This document shows, piece by piece, positions 1 through 4,962 of a DNA stretch of 5,390 bases. The DNA comes from JALYNX01 sp964608055. Its GTDB lineage: Bacteria > Actinomycetota > Acidimicrobiia > Spongiisociales > ZC4RG35. Location of the stretch: assembly GCA_964608055.1 (NCBI GenBank), contig CAZSMJ010000138.1, positions 1 to 5,390 on the forward strand, written 5' to 3'. Under the pieces are notes generated by a model that was given only the letters and a program-made list of their open reading frames with translations, had not been told where the DNA came from and made no database searches. How positions within the stretch are numbered: position 1 is the first letter of the stretch; each line of letters starts with the position of its first letter. The position numbers and the translations under genes are program-made.

Positions 1-175
1 CGGGATCGCCGGTTAGGTCGGGCCGGTGACAGGAGGCGCAGTACTGCTGGTAGCGAGCGCCACCGAGGGCGACCCGGTCCGAGTCCAATGTTTGTCCTGT
101 ATCCCCGTCCCCGCTGCAGGCGACGATCAGGGCGGCAGCAGCGGCCGCCGCTATGACCCTGATCGTAGGTTTCAT
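1..175 (-). CDS. Cytochrome c lipoprotein, class I monoheme (3' end beyond window)
   Basis: This is a partial reading frame of 58 codons starting at ATG 175-173 and running off the left edge. The N-terminus has a short basic stretch (MKPTIR), an Ala-rich hydrophobic core and a lipobox IVAC with Cys20, so the product should be exported and lipid-anchored. Residues 46-50 are CASCH, a CxxCH covalent heme c site, inside a context (YQQYCASCHRPDLTGDP) that closely resembles the cytochrome encoded at 3731-4195: 16 of 25 residues from RVA to GDP are identical. The start overlaps the stop of the cupredoxin gene as ATGA (175-172), and there is no strong Shine-Dalgarno, so translational coupling is likely. 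The distal heme ligand and C-terminus are not visible. An electron-transfer role beside the cupredoxin is inferred from family and context. Confidence 0.85.
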   Translation of the reverse strand, partial: MKPTIRVIAAAAAAALIVACSGDGDTGQTLDSDRVALGGARYQQYCASCHRPDLTGDP

Positions 176-666
176 GCTTCGACCGTTATCTGGCCTTTCA
201 TTCCGCCGGCGTAGTGGCCGGGCTGGTGACAGCCGATGAGAACGGTTCCCGCTTCGGTGAAGGTCCAAGTGAGTTCCATGGTTTCCCCGGCCGGAACGGT
301 CACCACATTGGGCTGGTCGTGGACCATTCCATTCATCTCGGCCATTTCGGCCTCGTGCTCATCCTGGGTGGCCTGATCGCCCAGTGTGAAGTCGTGGACC
401 AGGCTGCCCTGGTTGACGATGCGGAAGGTGATCGTCTCTCCTGGGGTGAACGTCAGTTCGGCGGGATCGAAGGCGAAGTCGTCGGTGGCGGCGATCTCGA
501 CGATGTGGTCGGCGTCGGCTGGTTCGGCCGGTGATCCGAAGCTGTATTCCATCTCGCCAGTGGTGAATGTGGTCGATGGTTCGGTGCCTGACCCTCCGCA
601 GGAGGAGCCGACCAGGGAGAGGGCGGCTGCGAGAACGACCCCGCTTAAGCGCTTTGAGATGGACAT
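172..666 (-). CDS. Cupredoxin (type 1 copper) lipoprotein
   Basis: The 164-residue product begins with a signal sequence (SKRLSGVVLAAALSLVG) ending in GSSC, with Cys23 as probable lipid anchor. This is an acceptable but not ideal lipobox. A single cupredoxin domain covers about residues 55-164. Type 1 copper ligands are visible as His91 (VHDF) and the C-terminal Cys146-x4-His151-x4-Met156 cluster (GCHQPGHYAGGM), a spacing like that of rusticyanin-type blue copper proteins. Between the first His and the Cys lies a Met/His-rich insert (about 104-116: His104, Met108, Met111, Met114, His116) that could give extra copper binding. AGGAG at 676-672 sits five bases before ATG 666, which supports the start. 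It heads a two-gene minus-strand unit with the cytochrome c gene. It probably acts on the outer face of the membrane as a copper binder or electron carrier; which of these cannot be told from sequence. Confidence 0.9.
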   Translation of the reverse strand: MSISKRLSGVVLAAALSLVGSSCGGSGTEPSTTFTTGEMEYSFGSPAEPADADHIVEIAATDDFAFDPAELTFTPGETITFRIVNQGSLVHDFTLGDQATQDEHEAEMAEMNGMVHDQPNVVTVPAGETMELTWTFTEAGTVLIGCHQPGHYAGGMKGQITVEA

Positions 667-690
667 GGTTGCTCCTGACTGGATCGCTCC

Positions 691-720
691 TTGACAGTAC
701 TCTCACCTGCCTGCCACTAT
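691..720 (+). promoter_or_regulatory. Putative csoR-copB promoter
   Basis: TTGACA at 691-696 is a perfect -35 hexamer. An 18-base spacer leads to CACTAT at 715-720, a weaker -10 that keeps A2, A5 and T6. Transcription would start near 727, inside the operator-like repeat, giving a leader of about 20 bases with GGAG at 737-740 before the TTG start. A strong -35 with a weak -10 covered by the operator fits a promoter held off by CsoR. Confidence 0.55.
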
Positions 721-744
721 ACCCCCCTACCGTATAGGAGTATC
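716..744 (-). promoter_or_regulatory. Putative promoter of the cupredoxin-cytochrome c unit
   Basis: On the minus strand TATAGT (721-716) matches five of six bases of a TATAAT -10 element. A weak -35 candidate, GATACT (744-739), lies 17 bases upstream. The spacer contains the G-tract of the CsoR-operator-like repeat, so repressor binding would block this promoter directly. The start of transcription would fall near 709, leaving a leader of roughly 40 bases that includes AGGAG before ATG 666. The call rests on consensus matching only. Confidence 0.5.
717..737. promoter_or_regulatory. CsoR-operator-like inverted repeat
   Basis: CTATAC (717-722) and GTATAG (732-737) are perfect six-base inverted arms around a C-rich nine-base centre, giving an AT-ended repeat with a C/G tract. 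This architecture is known for CsoR/RcnR-family operators. It overlaps the -10 and start region of csoR and lies between the candidate -35 and -10 of the divergent cupredoxin gene, and it ends at the csoR ribosome-binding site. Autoregulation and joint control of both units are inferred from this position. Confidence 0.7.
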
Positions 745-745
745 T

Positions 746-1030
746 TTGCGTGGTTACGAATTGAATAGGGACGACTACCTGAAGCGGCTTGCTCGGATCG
801 AGGGTCAGGTGCGTGGCCTGCAACGGATGATCAACGATGACAAGTACTGCATCGACGTTCTCACCCAGGTCAATGCGGCAACGGCAGCATTGAAGGGGGT
901 GGCGGTCGGTTTGCTCGACGAGCACGTCCGTCATTGCGTACGTGAGGCCACAGAAGCCGGCGACGCGGTTGCAGCCGACCGGATGGTGACCGAAGCCACC
1001 AAGGCGATCGAGCGACTGGTCCGCTCCTGA
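746..1030 (+). CDS. csoR: CsoR-family copper-sensing repressor
   Basis: The 94-residue protein is the usual length for CsoR and has the family's opening signature (DDYLKRLARIEGQVRGLQRM, residues 9-28). The Cu(I) site of CsoR is complete: Cys35 (YCIDVLTQV), His60 and Cys64 in DEHVRHC, matching the known C-H-C ligand set and separating it from nickel or formaldehyde sensors such as RcnR and FrmR. CsoR is an all-helical cytosolic repressor that leaves DNA on binding Cu(I). The start is TTG 746, chosen because GGAG (737-740) lies five bases upstream and no ATG or GTG in frame fits. It is followed after 19 bases by copB, and the operator-like repeat just upstream implies autoregulation. A diverged C-terminal copy of this gene lies inverted at 3631-3720. 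Confidence 0.95.
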   Translation: MRGYELNRDDYLKRLARIEGQVRGLQRMINDDKYCIDVLTQVNAATAALKGVAVGLLDEHVRHCVREATEAGDAVAADRMVTEATKAIERLVRS

Positions 1031-1049
1031 TCCGACTGTGTGGGAAGCG

Positions 1050-3128
1050 ATGACAGATCACGATCACGAACGCCACGCGATGGGCACCGAAACTCAGGCC
1101 GAAGTCAGCCATGCTGCGGGGGGCGATGCCGGAAGCCATGCCGATCACCAAGGGGGGCATGACAAGCATGCCGGTCACAGTGTGGCCATGTTCCGGGACC
1201 GGTTCTGGCTCTCACTGATCCTCACCCTGCCGGTGATTTTCTTCAGCGAGATGATGCAGGAGTGGTTCGGCTACACAGCTCCCACCTTCCCTGGCTCCGA
1301 ATGGGTCGCACCAGTTCTCGGCACAGTCATCTTCTTCTACGGCGGGTCACCGTTCCTCAAGGGAGCTGCCGGGGAGATCCGGGACCGACAACCGGGGATG
1401 ATGCTGCTAATCGGGATGGCGATCACGGTCGCCTTTGCCGCCTCCTTGGCCACCACCCTCGGCTGGTTCGACCTCGAATTCTGGTGGGAGTTGGCTGCGC
1501 TGATCACCATCATGCTTCTCGGCCATTGGATGGAGATGCGTGCCATCGGCCAGGCCCAAGGGGCTCTGGCTGCCTTGGCAGCACTGTTGCCGGACGAGGC
1601 GGAGCGCATCGCGGATGGGGACGTCGAGACGGTGCCGGTCTCTGCGTTGCGGGTTGGTGATCTGGTCCTGGTCCGACCGGGGGGCCGGGTCCCAGCTGAT
1701 GGGGTAATCGCCGAAGGTGAGGTCGGGGTCGACGAGTCGATGGTCACCGGCGAATCCAAGCCGGTGGAAAAGGGACCGGGCGACCAAGTGATAGCAGGCA
1801 CGGTGGCGACCGACACCTCGATCCGGGTCAAGGTGGAGGCGGTCGGGGATGACACGGCCCTGGCCGGGATCCAACGTCTGGTCGCCCAAGCCCAACAGTC
1901 CCGGTCTCGGGCTCAGGTCCTCGCCGACCGGGCGGCAGCACTCCTCTTCTACGTAGCGGTCGGGGCTGCAGCAATCACGGCGGTGGCATGGCTGATCGCC
2001 GGCGAGCCGGACCAGGCGGTGGTGAGCACGGTGGCGGTGCTTGTGATCGCCTGTCCCCATGCTCTCGGACTGGCAATACCCCTCGTCATCGCCATCTCCA
2101 CCGGAATGGCGGCTCGCAACGGCATTCTGGTCAAGGACCGGCTCGCCTTGGAGCGGATGCGGAACGTCGACCTGGTCCTCTTCGACAAGACCGGCACCCT
2201 GACCAAAGGGAGTCATCGGGTCACTGCCATCACAGCCGTCGACGGGGACAAGGACGGTCTGCTCGCAAGCGCTGCAGCCGTTGAAGCCGACTCAGAACAT
2301 CCTTTGGCCCGAGCCATAGTCACCGCGGCACGAGATCTTGGCGAGGTCCCGCTGGCTTCCGGCTTCAAATCGATGAGCGGCCGCGGCGTTGAGGCCAATG
2401 TTGAGAGTTCCAAGGTGGCTGTTGGAGGACCAGCCCTGCTCCGTGAGCGGAACCTCGAGGCGCCCACTTCCGTGACTAGTGCAACAGACGGTTGGATCGA
2501 GCGAGGAGCCGCCGTCCTCTATGTCATCAGAGACGGAGCCGTGGCCGGTGCGTTATCGCTAGAAGATGAGATACGCCCCGAATCCAAAGAGGCAATAGAC
2601 CAACTCCACCAGCTGGGGATACGAGTGGCGATGATCACCGGTGATGCTCATCAGGTAGCTCGGGCCGTGGCAAGAGAGCTGAACATCGATGAAGTCATGG
2701 CCGAAGTACTTCCCGAGGACAAACATTCCAAGGTCGCCGAGCTTCAGGAACGGGGCCTGCGGGTGGCGATGGTGGGCGACGGTGTCAACGATGCTCCTGC
2801 TCTGGCGCAGGCCGACGTGGGGATTGCGATCGGGGCGGGCACCGACGTAGCGATCGAATCGGCCGGGATCGTCCTCGCCTCCGACGACCCGCGGGGCGTG
2901 GTCGGAATCCGTCGGCTCTCCCAGGCCGGGTACCGCAAGATGATCCAGAATCTGGTCTGGGCCACCGGCTACAACGTGGTGGCAATCCCCTTGGCCGCCG
3001 GCGCCTTCGCCTGGGCCGGGATCGTGCTGGCACCGGCAGCGGCCGCGGTGCTCATGAGCGCATCAACCGTCATTGTCGCCGTCAACGCCCAACTCCTCCG
3101 TGGGCTCGAACTGAGGCCATCGTCATGA
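1050..3128 (+). CDS. copB: CopB-type P1B-3 copper-translocating ATPase
   Basis: The 692-residue protein couples ATP hydrolysis to copper export across the cytoplasmic membrane. Visible motifs in order are the actuator TGES (233-236), CPH in the sixth membrane helix (335-337), the phosphorylation site DKTGTLT (Asp379), SEHPLA in the nucleotide-binding domain (His417-Pro418), MITGD (528-532) and the hinge GDGVND (576-581). CPH rather than CPC, YN at 641-642 and MSAST (669-673) in the last helix mark the P1B-3 (CopB) class. Eight membrane helices are expected, at about 51-66, 85-99, 116-138, 143-160, 296-318, 324-349, 634-656 and 657-684. There is no CxxC metal-binding domain. Instead the first 43 residues hold nine histidines, which is typical of CopB. 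ATG 1050 is preferred over in-frame GTG 1038: GGGAA precedes it, and the relic copB start at 3605 aligns to it. Whether Cu(I), Cu(II) or Ag(I) is preferred cannot be read from sequence. The stop overlaps the next gene as ATGA. Confidence 0.94.
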   Translation: MTDHDHERHAMGTETQAEVSHAAGGDAGSHADHQGGHDKHAGHSVAMFRDRFWLSLILTLPVIFFSEMMQEWFGYTAPTFPGSEWVAPVLGTVIFFYGGSPFLKGAAGEIRDRQPGMMLLIGMAITVAFAASLATTLGWFDLEFWWELAALITIMLLGHWMEMRAIGQAQGALAALAALLPDEAERIADGDVETVPVSALRVGDLVLVRPGGRVPADGVIAEGEVGVDESMVTGESKPVEKGPGDQVIAGTVATDTSIRVKVEAVGDDTALAGIQRLVAQAQQSRSRAQVLADRAAALLFYVAVGAAAITAVAWLIAGEPDQAVVSTVAVLVIACPHALGLAIPLVIAISTGMAARNGILVKDRLALERMRNVDLVLFDKTGTLTKGSHRVTAITAVDGDKDGLLASAAAVEADSEHPLARAIVTAARDLGEVPLASGFKSMSGRGVEANVESSKVAVGGPALLRERNLEAPTSVTSATDGWIERGAAVLYVIRDGAVAGALSLEDEIRPESKEAIDQLHQLGIRVAMITGDAHQVARAVARELNIDEVMAEVLPEDKHSKVAELQERGLRVAMVGDGVNDAPALAQADVGIAIGAGTDVAIESAGIVLASDDPRGVVGIRRLSQAGYRKMIQNLVWATGYNVVAIPLAAGAFAWAGIVLAPAAAAVLMSASTVIVAVNAQLLRGLELRPSS

Positions 3129-3517
3129 GCATGACCTCCTCTGTCGCTGCGGCGGCGATGTTCTTGGTGTCCGGATGCGTTGCCGGATCCGGTGCGGTCA
3201 TCGAGCCGCAAGATCCGGGGCTGGTCGCGGCGGGCGCCGAACTCTACGCAGCCAACTGTGCCGAATGCCATGGGTCCGACCTCCGGGGAACCGAAAGGGG
3301 TCCCTCCCATTTGTCGATCATCTACGAGCCCGCCCACCACGCCGATGGCGCCTTCCTCTTTGCGATCCAGCGAGGATCTCGGGCCCATCACTGGCCCTTC
3401 GGCGACATGCCTCCTGTGGAAGGTCTCAACGAAGACAACATCGAAGCCGTCGTCGCCTTCGTTCGCGAACGTCAACGGGTCGAGGGTTTCGAGGCATACC
3501 CACCTGACGAAAGGTGA
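3125..3517 (+). CDS. Small cytochrome c lipoprotein, monoheme class I
   Basis: The 130-residue product has a short signal sequence (Ala-rich core, LVSGC) with Cys18 as lipid anchor. The n-region has no basic residue, which is unusual. The heme c site is CAECH (45-49) in the context ELYAANCAECHGSDLRGT. Met95 in GDMPPVEGL is the likely distal ligand, and the C-terminal helix EDNIEAVVAFVRERQR is typical of class I cytochromes c. HH pairs at 71-72 and 88-89 are notable but their role is unknown. ATG 3125 overlaps the copB stop as ATGA, so the cytochrome is translated with the copper pump and falls under the same csoR promoter. It belongs to a different subgroup from the cytochromes at 1-175 and 3731-4195. 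A role in electron transfer at the outer membrane face, possibly copper oxidation, is inference from context. Confidence 0.9.
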   Translation: MSMTSSVAAAAMFLVSGCVAGSGAVIEPQDPGLVAAGAELYAANCAECHGSDLRGTERGPSHLSIIYEPAHHADGAFLFAIQRGSRAHHWPFGDMPPVEGLNEDNIEAVVAFVRERQRVEGFEAYPPDER

Positions 3518-3527
3518 TGCTTCTCCG

Positions 3528-3605
3528 CTACCGCACCAAGAACTGAGCATCGGCACCTGACTGGTCGTGGTCGTGGTCGCGCTCGTGCTGGTCGTGATGT
3601 GTCAT
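3528..3605 (-). pseudogene. Relic of a second copB 5' end
   Basis: A 25-codon frame begins at ATG 3605 with a good Shine-Dalgarno (GGAGG, 3616-3612) and ends at TAG 3530-3528. Its opening MTHHDQHERDHDHD matches the intact CopB start MTDHDHERH with one inserted residue: seven of eight residues to HER are identical once the gap is placed, and it is His-rich in the same way. Similarity fades after about residue 16, and no transmembrane or ATPase domain follows, because the frame runs into the 3' flank of the convergent cytochrome gene. It follows the csoR relic with a 25-base spacer, the same order as the intact pair. A translated His-rich micropeptide is possible but less likely. Confidence 0.7.
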
Positions 3606-3630
3606 CGGTTCCCTCCAATCGGAGGCGAGT

Positions 3631-3720
3631 TCAGGGGCAGACCAGCCCCTCGATTGCCTTGGTGGCCTCTGTCGCCATCCGGTCGGCGGTGTTCTCGTCA
3701 CCGGCTTCGGCAGATTCTCG
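3631..3720 (-). pseudogene. Relic of a second csoR 3' end
   Basis: Read on the minus strand from 3720 to the TGA at 3633-3631, this stretch encodes 29 residues that align without gaps to residues 66-94 of the intact CsoR. Twenty of 29 are identical, including TEATKAIE and ADRM, and the stop codons align. Over 80 bases (3710-3631 against 951-1030) I count 64 identities. Six of the 20 conserved residues differ by a silent change, which points to divergence while functional rather than decay of a recent copy. The missing part includes all copper ligands (Cys35, His60, Cys64) and the start, so no working regulator is made. It begins ten bases after the stop of the minus-strand cytochrome gene. 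Confidence 0.85.
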
Positions 3721-3730
3721 AGATTGCAAG

Positions 3731-4195
3731 CTATTCCCCGAGTTGGGTCTCCTGCTCGGTGACCTCTCGTTGCCACTCCCGCTCCTCGGGGCCCCAGTTG
3801 GCCTTGAAATAAGCGAGGATGGCCCCGATTTCGTCGTCGGTGAGCTTGTCCCCGAAGGATGGCATCCGTGACTGCGGGAAGTCGGATCCGTCCTGGATGA
3901 TTTCCAGGAGTACCTGATCGGAGTGGTGCCAGGTATGGCCTGACGAGTCGTGTGGCGGCGGAGGATAAGACCCGTCGGCGTTGGGTGTCTTCCAATCGGG
4001 ATCTCCAGAGCGGTCAGCGCGGTGGCATGAGGCGCAGTTTTCCTGATAGAGGTCCTCGCCCTGGGCCACCCGCTGTTGGTCTATCGGTTCGCTTGAATCC
4101 GAACCGACCCCGCATGCCGAAACCAGGACAATGAGTAAGAGAACCAACGCCGCCTCTTTGACGGCTTGGCAGCAGTCATCCAGCACGAGGGGCAT
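3731..4195 (-). CDS. Cytochrome c lipoprotein, class I monoheme
   Basis: The 154-residue product has a hydrophobic segment (about 15-25) ending in LVSAC with Cys28 as probable lipid anchor, heme c motif CASCH (54-58), a PPPPHDSSGHTWHHSD stretch (78-93) and likely distal ligand Met111 in RMPSFGDKLTDDEIGAILAYF. The PPPPHD...GHTWHH pattern marks a recognisable subgroup of small membrane-anchored cytochromes c, and the truncated gene at 1-175 appears to be a paralogue. The start is uncertain. ATG 4195 overlaps the ynfA-like gene by 20 bases and adds an odd acidic DDCC segment. GTG 4186 is possible, and TTG 4147 has AGAGG upstream but leaves a signal without basic residues. It is the last gene of the three-gene minus-strand run and is followed by the csoR-copB relic. 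An electron-transfer role is inferred from family. Confidence 0.88.
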   Translation of the reverse strand: MPLVLDDCCQAVKEAALVLLLIVLVSACGVGSDSSEPIDQQRVAQGEDLYQENCASCHRADRSGDPDWKTPNADGSYPPPPHDSSGHTWHHSDQVLLEIIQDGSDFPQSRMPSFGDKLTDDEIGAILAYFKANWGPEEREWQREVTEQETQLGE

Positions 4196-4511
4196 ACATG
4201 ATTACACCGACGCCGATCAGACAGATCGCAGCGCCAATCAGGTCGTAACGGTCTGGCCGGAAGCCGTCGAAGACGACACCCCACGCGAGGGAGCCGGCGA
4301 CGAAGACACCTCCGTAGGCGGCGAGTATGCGACCGAAGTGGGGGCTGGGCTGAAAGGTGGCCACAAACCCGTAGAGTCCGAGGGCGACGACACCGGCCGC
4401 CACGAAAAGGATGCCCCGGTTCTGGCGGACTCCCTGCCAGATCAAATAGGCGCCCCCGATCTCGGCGATCGCTGCGACCACGAACAGGCTGATAGAGCCC
4501 AGAGTGGTCAT
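4176..4511 (-). CDS. ynfA: YnfA/UPF0060 family four-helix membrane protein
   Basis: The 111-residue protein has four predicted membrane helices (about 5-26, 33-51, 62-80 and 89-107). It carries family landmarks: AAIAEIGGAYLIWQ with Glu17 in helix 1, GRILAAYGGVFV in helix 3 and the loop DGFRPDRYDLIGA before helix 4. Length and topology match UPF0060/YnfA, a family related to small multidrug resistance (SMR) exporters that probably works as a dimer. The substrate here is unknown; the setting beside metal genes suggests but does not show metal or cation export. ATG 4511 overlaps the stop of the upstream CC-protein gene as ATGA, and its own end overlaps the cytochrome start, so the three genes are probably cotranscribed and translationally coupled. 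Confidence 0.88.
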   Translation of the reverse strand: MTTLGSISLFVVAAIAEIGGAYLIWQGVRQNRGILFVAAGVVALGLYGFVATFQPSPHFGRILAAYGGVFVAGSLAWGVVFDGFRPDRYDLIGAAICLIGVGVIMYAPRAG

Positions 4512-4867
4512 CGGCGATCTGCAGAGGCCCCGAACAGCGATCCGATGACCGGCTGGGCCTCTTCAGATCCGGTGATGTCGAGGCTGACAATGTCGGTAGT
4601 GATGCCGATCGCGAAGTTGAAGAATCGACAACAGGTCTGTTCGCTGGCGGCTAGTTCGCTGAGTGCTCCAATGTTGACGTTGCGTGGGAATGTCACCCGT
4701 ACCCCATCGAGCAGGGTTCTACGGTCAACCGCTTGGGCCAGGAGCGACTTCCAGTCGTCGAGCCTTTCCCGAAGCTCGACATTGTCGAGACTGCAGGCAA
4801 TCTCGATCGGGTTTTTGTGGACGAGCGTGACCGGGTTTACGGCCCGTGAGATCTTCAGTCCATCCAT
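4508..4867 (-). CDS. Small soluble protein with conserved CC pair, function unknown
   Basis: The 119-residue product has no signal peptide or membrane segment. It contains ACSLDN with Cys25, a helical RERLDDWKSLL segment, and ASEQTCCRFFNF with adjacent Cys79-Cys80, ending in EEAQPVIGSLFG. From memory, the pattern of a lone Cys near the N-terminus, an EQxCCxFF motif and an EAQPVIxxLFG end is seen in actinobacterial proteins near metal resistance genes and as a tail on some MerR-type regulators. I cannot confirm this here. A thiol metal-binding or sensing role is therefore plausible but unproven. ATG 4867 is chosen over GTG 4873 because a promoter-like TTGAGC-17-TATGGT places the transcript start at that ATG, giving a leaderless message. 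It heads the three-gene minus-strand run, overlapping the ynfA-like gene by ATGA. Confidence 0.78.
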   Translation of the reverse strand: MDGLKISRAVNPVTLVHKNPIEIACSLDNVELRERLDDWKSLLAQAVDRRTLLDGVRVTFPRNVNIGALSELAASEQTCCRFFNFAIGITTDIVSLDITGSEEAQPVIGSLFGASADRR

Positions 4868-4873
4868 GCCCAC

Positions 4874-4902
4874 ACCATAAGCACCCCGGGCTCGCCGCTC
4901 AA
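4874..4902 (-). promoter_or_regulatory. Putative leaderless promoter of the CC-protein/ynfA/cytochrome run
   Basis: On the minus strand TTGAGC (4902-4897) and TATGGT (4879-4874) are separated by exactly 17 bases. ATG 4867 lies six bases beyond the -10, where transcription would begin, so the message would lack a leader, as is common in actinobacteria. The -35 overlaps the palindrome at 4899-4908. This is consensus matching only. Confidence 0.5.
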
Positions 4903-4908
4903 CGTTGA
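4899..4908. repeat. Perfect 10-base palindrome, possible operator
   Basis: TCAACGTTGA is a perfect palindrome at the -35 of the minus-strand promoter and 19 bases upstream of the candidate -35 of the plus-strand transporter gene. Its position suits a regulator site, but ten bases is short and no regulator in the window is tied to it. Confidence 0.3.
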
Positions 4909-4926
4909 ACGTCAGCGCGTTCGTTG

Positions 4927-4954
4927 TTGAGGATGCGTCCCCATTTCCTACTAT
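4927..4954 (+). promoter_or_regulatory. Putative leaderless promoter of the cation-transporter-like gene
   Basis: TTGAGG (4927-4932) and TACTAT (4949-4954) are 16 bases apart, and GTG 4963 lies where transcription should start, about eight bases past the -10. No Shine-Dalgarno precedes that GTG, which fits a leaderless message. Consensus matching only. Confidence 0.45.
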
Positions 4955-4962
4955 CGCCGACC

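Noticed and set aside
359..934. Minus-strand open frame of 191 codons spanning the divergent promoter and csoR
   Set aside because: It runs through the operator and antisense to csoR, and its Arg/His-rich translation has no recognisable features.
1038..1049. GTG 1038 as the start of copB
   Set aside because: There is no Shine-Dalgarno upstream, and the relic copB start aligns with ATG 1050, where GGGAA is also conserved.
1407..2216. Long open frame of 269 codons on the minus strand inside copB
   Set aside because: It is antisense to a P-type ATPase with every motif in place. Its translation is Arg/Asp/His-rich without domain features, as expected from a GC-rich shadow frame.
3512..3558. Imperfect inverted repeat (AGGTGATGC against GCATCGGCACCT) after the plus-strand cytochrome
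   Set aside because: The pairing needs a three-base bulge and a long loop, and there is no T-run, so a terminator call is not supported.
3561..3597. Repeated GGTCGTG-like units suggesting a tandem repeat
   Set aside because: This is the reverse strand of codons for the His/Asp-rich copB-like start, so the repetition follows from the coded peptide.
3633..3650. AGGGGC-6-GCCCCT hairpin as a rho-independent terminator
   Set aside because: The stem is only six pairs and neither strand has a following T-run. It falls within the csoR relic coding sequence and probably arose by chance substitutions.
3606..3995. Upstream part of the minus-strand frame that ends at 3528
   Set aside because: Only its last 25 codons (from ATG 3605) carry the copB-like start. 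The rest is out of frame with both the cytochrome gene and the csoR relic.
4131..4880. Open frame of 249 codons on the plus strand across the CC-protein and ynfA genes
   Set aside because: It lies opposite two recognisable overlapping genes and has low-complexity composition with no family signature.
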